A model generated the notes under the pieces. It had not been told where the DNA came from. It worked only from the letters and a program-made list of their open reading frames with translations, and ran no database searches. A stretch of DNA of 34,285 nt from Solirubrobacterales bacterium (GTDB lineage: Bacteria > Actinomycetota > Thermoleophilia > Solirubrobacterales > Solirubrobacteraceae), in contig JAPLCG010000066.1 of NCBI GenBank assembly GCA_026392385.1, positions 1 to 34,285 of the forward strand, written 5' to 3'. Below are positions 32,063 to 34,285 of this stretch, piece after piece. Position 1 is the first letter of the stretch. The number at the start of each line of letters is the position of its first letter. Made by a program: the position numbers and the translations under genes.

Positions 32063-33088
32063 ATGAAGCTGATAATCCAGATTCCAAGCTACAACGAGGA
32101 GGAAACTCTTCCCGGCACTCTCGCCGATCTCCCGCGCTCTGTCGCTGGCTTCGACAGGGTCGAATGGTTGATCATTGACGATGGCTCAACCGACCGCACA
32201 ATCGAGACGGCCCGCGAGCATGGCGTTGACCACATCGTCAGCTTCTCCGGTAACCGCGGTCTTGCAGCGGCTTTCCAAGCTGGGATTGATGCCTCGCTTA
32301 AGCTCGGCGCCGACGTAATCGTCAATACCGATGCCGATAACCAGTACCACGGCCCAGACATCGCAAAGCTCGTGCAACCAATCCTCGAAGGCAACGCCGA
32401 CATGGTGATTGGCGACCGTGAAGTCGATTCTATTGAGCACTTCTCGGCGCTCAAGAAGCGCCTTCAGCGTCTTGGATCATGGGTTGTCAGGCAGGCATCG
32501 CACACGAATGTCTCGGATACAACTTCAGGCTTTAGGGCGTACAGCCGCAACGCTGCAATGCAGCTCGTTGTCGTTTCCCGATTTACATACACGCTCGAAA
32601 CAATCATCCAGGCTGGCAACCAGAACCTTGCTGTTCTTGATGTTCCAATCAAGACGAACGACAAGACTCGCGAATCAAGGCTTTTCCCGTCGATGTCAGC
32701 CTATGTGCGCCGCAATGCGGTTTCCATTTTCAGAATCTACGCCCAGTACCAACCGCTGAAGGTCTTCCTTGGCCTGGCTGTTGTTGCCGGCGTAATCGCA
32801 TTGGCGCTTTGGACTCGCTTTGCAATTTCAGTAGCTGAAGGGGACAGCAACGGCCATGTTCAATCACTGATCCTCGGCGCCGTGCTGTTTAACGCTGCGA
32901 CGATCCTCGCTGCGCTTGGCGTAATTGGCGATCTGCTCGCAGCCCAGCGAATCATTTCCGTCCAAACCCTCGCCCGAGTTCGTGCGATCGAGCTCCAAGT
33001 TGGAGTTCAACCACCGCACTATCTGATTGATCAAGACACAAACCAGCCCTCCCCGCACACCACAGACAAACTGGAGACCCAACCGTGA
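32063..33088 (+). CDS. Family 2 glycosyltransferase with C-terminal membrane segments
   Basis: The 341-aa protein has a GT-A catalytic domain resembling dolichyl/polyprenyl-phosphate sugar transferases: IIQIPSYNEEETLPGTL, WLIIDDGSTDRTIETA, FSGNRGLAAAFQAGID, the DxD-type VNTDADNQYHGPDI and VSDTTSGFRAYSRNA. Two membrane segments follow (about 235-258 and 270-295, the latter with VLFNAATILAALGVIGDLLAAQ). The tail is hydrophilic. It probably loads a sugar from a nucleotide sugar onto a lipid carrier or glycan at the inner membrane face; donor and acceptor cannot be told. The next gene starts on its stop codon (GTGA), so they are coupled. Confidence 0.9.
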   Translation: MKLIIQIPSYNEEETLPGTLADLPRSVAGFDRVEWLIIDDGSTDRTIETAREHGVDHIVSFSGNRGLAAAFQAGIDASLKLGADVIVNTDADNQYHGPDIAKLVQPILEGNADMVIGDREVDSIEHFSALKKRLQRLGSWVVRQASHTNVSDTTSGFRAYSRNAAMQLVVVSRFTYTLETIIQAGNQNLAVLDVPIKTNDKTRESRLFPSMSAYVRRNAVSIFRIYAQYQPLKVFLGLAVVAGVIALALWTRFAISVAEGDSNGHVQSLILGAVLFNAATILAALGVIGDLLAAQRIISVQTLARVRAIELQVGVQPPHYLIDQDTNQPSPHTTDKLETQP

Positions 33089-33693
33089 GCGCCACTGAGG
33101 TACCAACCGGCAACACCTTCGACAAGTACGGCTCCACGAACCCGGTTGTACGCCGTCTGATGAACCAGTTTGAGTCGGATCTAGCCGACCTCTTCAAACT
33201 GGCAGCGCCAAAATCAATCCTTGATGTTGGCTGTGGCGAAGGCGTCCTGACCGAGCAGTGGGCCGACCAGATCGATGGTGGTCGAATCGTTGGCGTCGAC
33301 CTTGACGACGCCAAGCTCAAGGCTGAATGGGCCAAGCGTCAGCGCTCAAACCTTGAGTACGTAACCGTTGAAGCAGGAACACTCCCCTTCGCAGACGGTG
33401 AATTTGAACTCGCAACCGCGATTGAAGTTCTTGAGCATGTTCCGGACGCTGAAACGACAGTCGCTGAAATGGCAAGAGTTGCATCTGGACATCTTCTTGT
33501 CTCGGTCCCGCGCGAACCACTCTGGCGAATGTTGAACTTTGCGCGTGGCAAGTACATGAGTGACCTGGGCAACACTCCCGGCCACATCAACCACTGGTCG
33601 AAGCGCTCCTTTAAGGCGATGCTCGCCCAGCACGGACAGGTCGCCGAGGTTCGTTCACCGTTCCCGTGGACGATGTTGTTGGTCCGTCGCTGA
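33085..33693 (+). CDS. SAM-dependent methyltransferase, class I
   Basis: The 202-aa product has a class I Rossmann fold: SILDVGCGEGVLTEQWA (motif I, about residues 44-60), RIVGVDLDDAKL, LPFADGEFELATAIEVLEHV and GHLLVSVPREPLWRM. This Ubi/Coq5-like arrangement is common in polysaccharide and polyprenol gene clusters. A C-terminal part with HINHWSKRSFKAMLAQHG and WTMLLVRR may shape the acceptor site. The GTG at 33085 overlaps the glycosyltransferase stop. The substrate is probably a small molecule or glycan intermediate, but that is inference from context. Confidence 0.88.
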   Translation: MSATEVPTGNTFDKYGSTNPVVRRLMNQFESDLADLFKLAAPKSILDVGCGEGVLTEQWADQIDGGRIVGVDLDDAKLKAEWAKRQRSNLEYVTVEAGTLPFADGEFELATAIEVLEHVPDAETTVAEMARVASGHLLVSVPREPLWRMLNFARGKYMSDLGNTPGHINHWSKRSFKAMLAQHGQVAEVRSPFPWTMLLVRR

Positions 33694-33694
33694 A

Positions 33695-34285
33695 ATGACC
33701 GACAGGAAAAGTGGTACCCGCAGCTACGGCGCCGGGGCTCGCATCCTGTCGATTGGGATCGCTTCAACCGGTCTAGTCACCTTCGGTTACTTCACGGTCG
33801 CTAGCCACGCGCTTGATGGAGATGCCCGCTATGACCGCATAGCGCTGCTTTGGAGCGTTCTGTTCGTGATCGTCTCGGTTATCTATCGCCCGGTTGAGCA
33901 GCTCCTCTCAAGGACAATCGCTGACCGTCGGGCGCGCGGATTAAGCGGCCATCCACTGCGAGTGCCGATCGGCATTCAGGGTTCATTTGCGCTGATCTTC
34001 CTCGCAGTCGTGCTACCACTGCGCGAGACGATCACCGATCAAGTCTTCGGCGGCTCCGAGACCACCTATTGGATTCTCGTCGGCGCAACACTTGCCTACG
34101 GTGTTTCCTACTTCGCCCGTGGTTGGCTTGCCGGCCATGAGCGCTTCGGCCTTTATGGGCTGCTCGTCTTTATCGAGGCAATTGCGCGATTCCTGTTTGC
34201 CGTTGCAGCCGCCATCGGCATAGCCACCGGAGAGAATGTTGTTGCGATGGGAATCGTGGCCGCTCCTTGCGTCTCCCTGCTGGTG
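33695..34285 (+). CDS. Multi-spanning membrane protein, possible polysaccharide flippase (partial)
   Basis: An ATG at 33695, two bases after the methyltransferase gene, opens a frame of 197 codons that runs off the right edge. It encodes a strongly hydrophobic protein with at least five membrane segments (about residues 17-36, 49-65, 89-103, 118-135 and 146-175). It has short charged loops such as RPVEQLLSRTIADRRARG and a Tyr/Phe-rich GVSYFARGWLAGHERFGLYG segment. The helix pattern and its place after a glycosyltransferase and methyltransferase fit the MATE/MVF-like polysaccharide flippase group, but the C-terminal half is missing and the family is not certain. Confidence 0.7.
   Translation, partial: MTDRKSGTRSYGAGARILSIGIASTGLVTFGYFTVASHALDGDARYDRIALLWSVLFVIVSVIYRPVEQLLSRTIADRRARGLSGHPLRVPIGIQGSFALIFLAVVLPLRETITDQVFGGSETTYWILVGATLAYGVSYFARGWLAGHERFGLYGLLVFIEAIARFLFAVAAAIGIATGENVVAMGIVAAPCVSLLV

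Noticed and set aside
1-34285. Defence island, prophage, transposon or CRISPR content
   Set aside because: Nearly all genes are housekeeping or envelope functions. I saw no transposase, phage structural gene, toxin-antitoxin pair or regular direct-repeat array. XerC is a chromosomal-type recombinase, not evidence of an integrated element.

Overview
This window looks like a gene-dense bacterial chromosome segment with no rRNA, tRNA, CRISPR array, insertion sequence or prophage that I can see. Base composition is moderate (roughly 55-60% G+C by eye). Gene content and order point to an actinobacterium. The evidence is an Rv2927c/SepIVA-like coiled-coil gene, DUF177-rpmF-plsX-acpP-rnc-smc, rpsP-KH-rimM-trmD-rplS-lepB-rnhB, a FadD2-like ligase and a mycobacterial-style signal peptidase. 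My best guess is a Thermoleophilia-like lineage (Solirubrobacterales/Gaiellales relatives) with unusually modest G+C. That placement is inference, not a database result.

Layout. Positions 1-1643 (minus) hold a cut-off membrane protein and a long GST-like protein. Adenine phosphoribosyltransferase (plus, 1819-2340) ends tail-to-tail on a zinc-ribbon/RNase HI protein. XerC follows on minus, then a small unknown plus-strand gene, an L,D-transpeptidase, a HAD hydrolase, ilvD, dprA and comM (4681-10651, minus). A lone plus-strand yraN (10804-11169) comes next.

A very long co-directional minus-strand block runs from 31906 down to 11166. In transcription order it is ribD-ribE-ribBA-ribH, rpmB, fakA-like, recG (broken), rsmD, coaD, sepIVA-like, acyl-CoA ligase, DUF177, rpmF, plsX, acpP, rnc, smc, NfeD-like, rpsP, khpA-like, rimM, trmD, rplS, lepB, rnhB. 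Most junctions are overlaps or gaps under 75 bp. At the right edge (plus, 32063-34285) are a GT2 glycosyltransferase, a methyltransferase and the start of a multi-spanning membrane protein, which look like an envelope glycan/lipid export cluster.

Functionally the window groups riboflavin synthesis, fatty-acid activation and phospholipid entry (fakA-like, acyl-CoA ligase, plsX, acpP), ribosome and tRNA maturation, chromosome maintenance (smc, recG, xerC, dprA, comM, RNase HII, RNase HI) and wall/septum functions (L,D-transpeptidase, sepIVA-like).

I did not find a clear undescribed defence or mobile system. The points most worth a second look are: an RNase III lacking two of the four canonical catalytic acids; rnc and yraN, whose conserved N-termini have no ATG/GTG/TTG and seem to begin at ATT and ATC; a recG with an internal deletion plus frameshift; ribosomal protein L19 with a tail of over 100 residues, rich in acidic residues, alanine and proline; and an unknown 107-aa gene whose start codon is intertwined with that of xerC.
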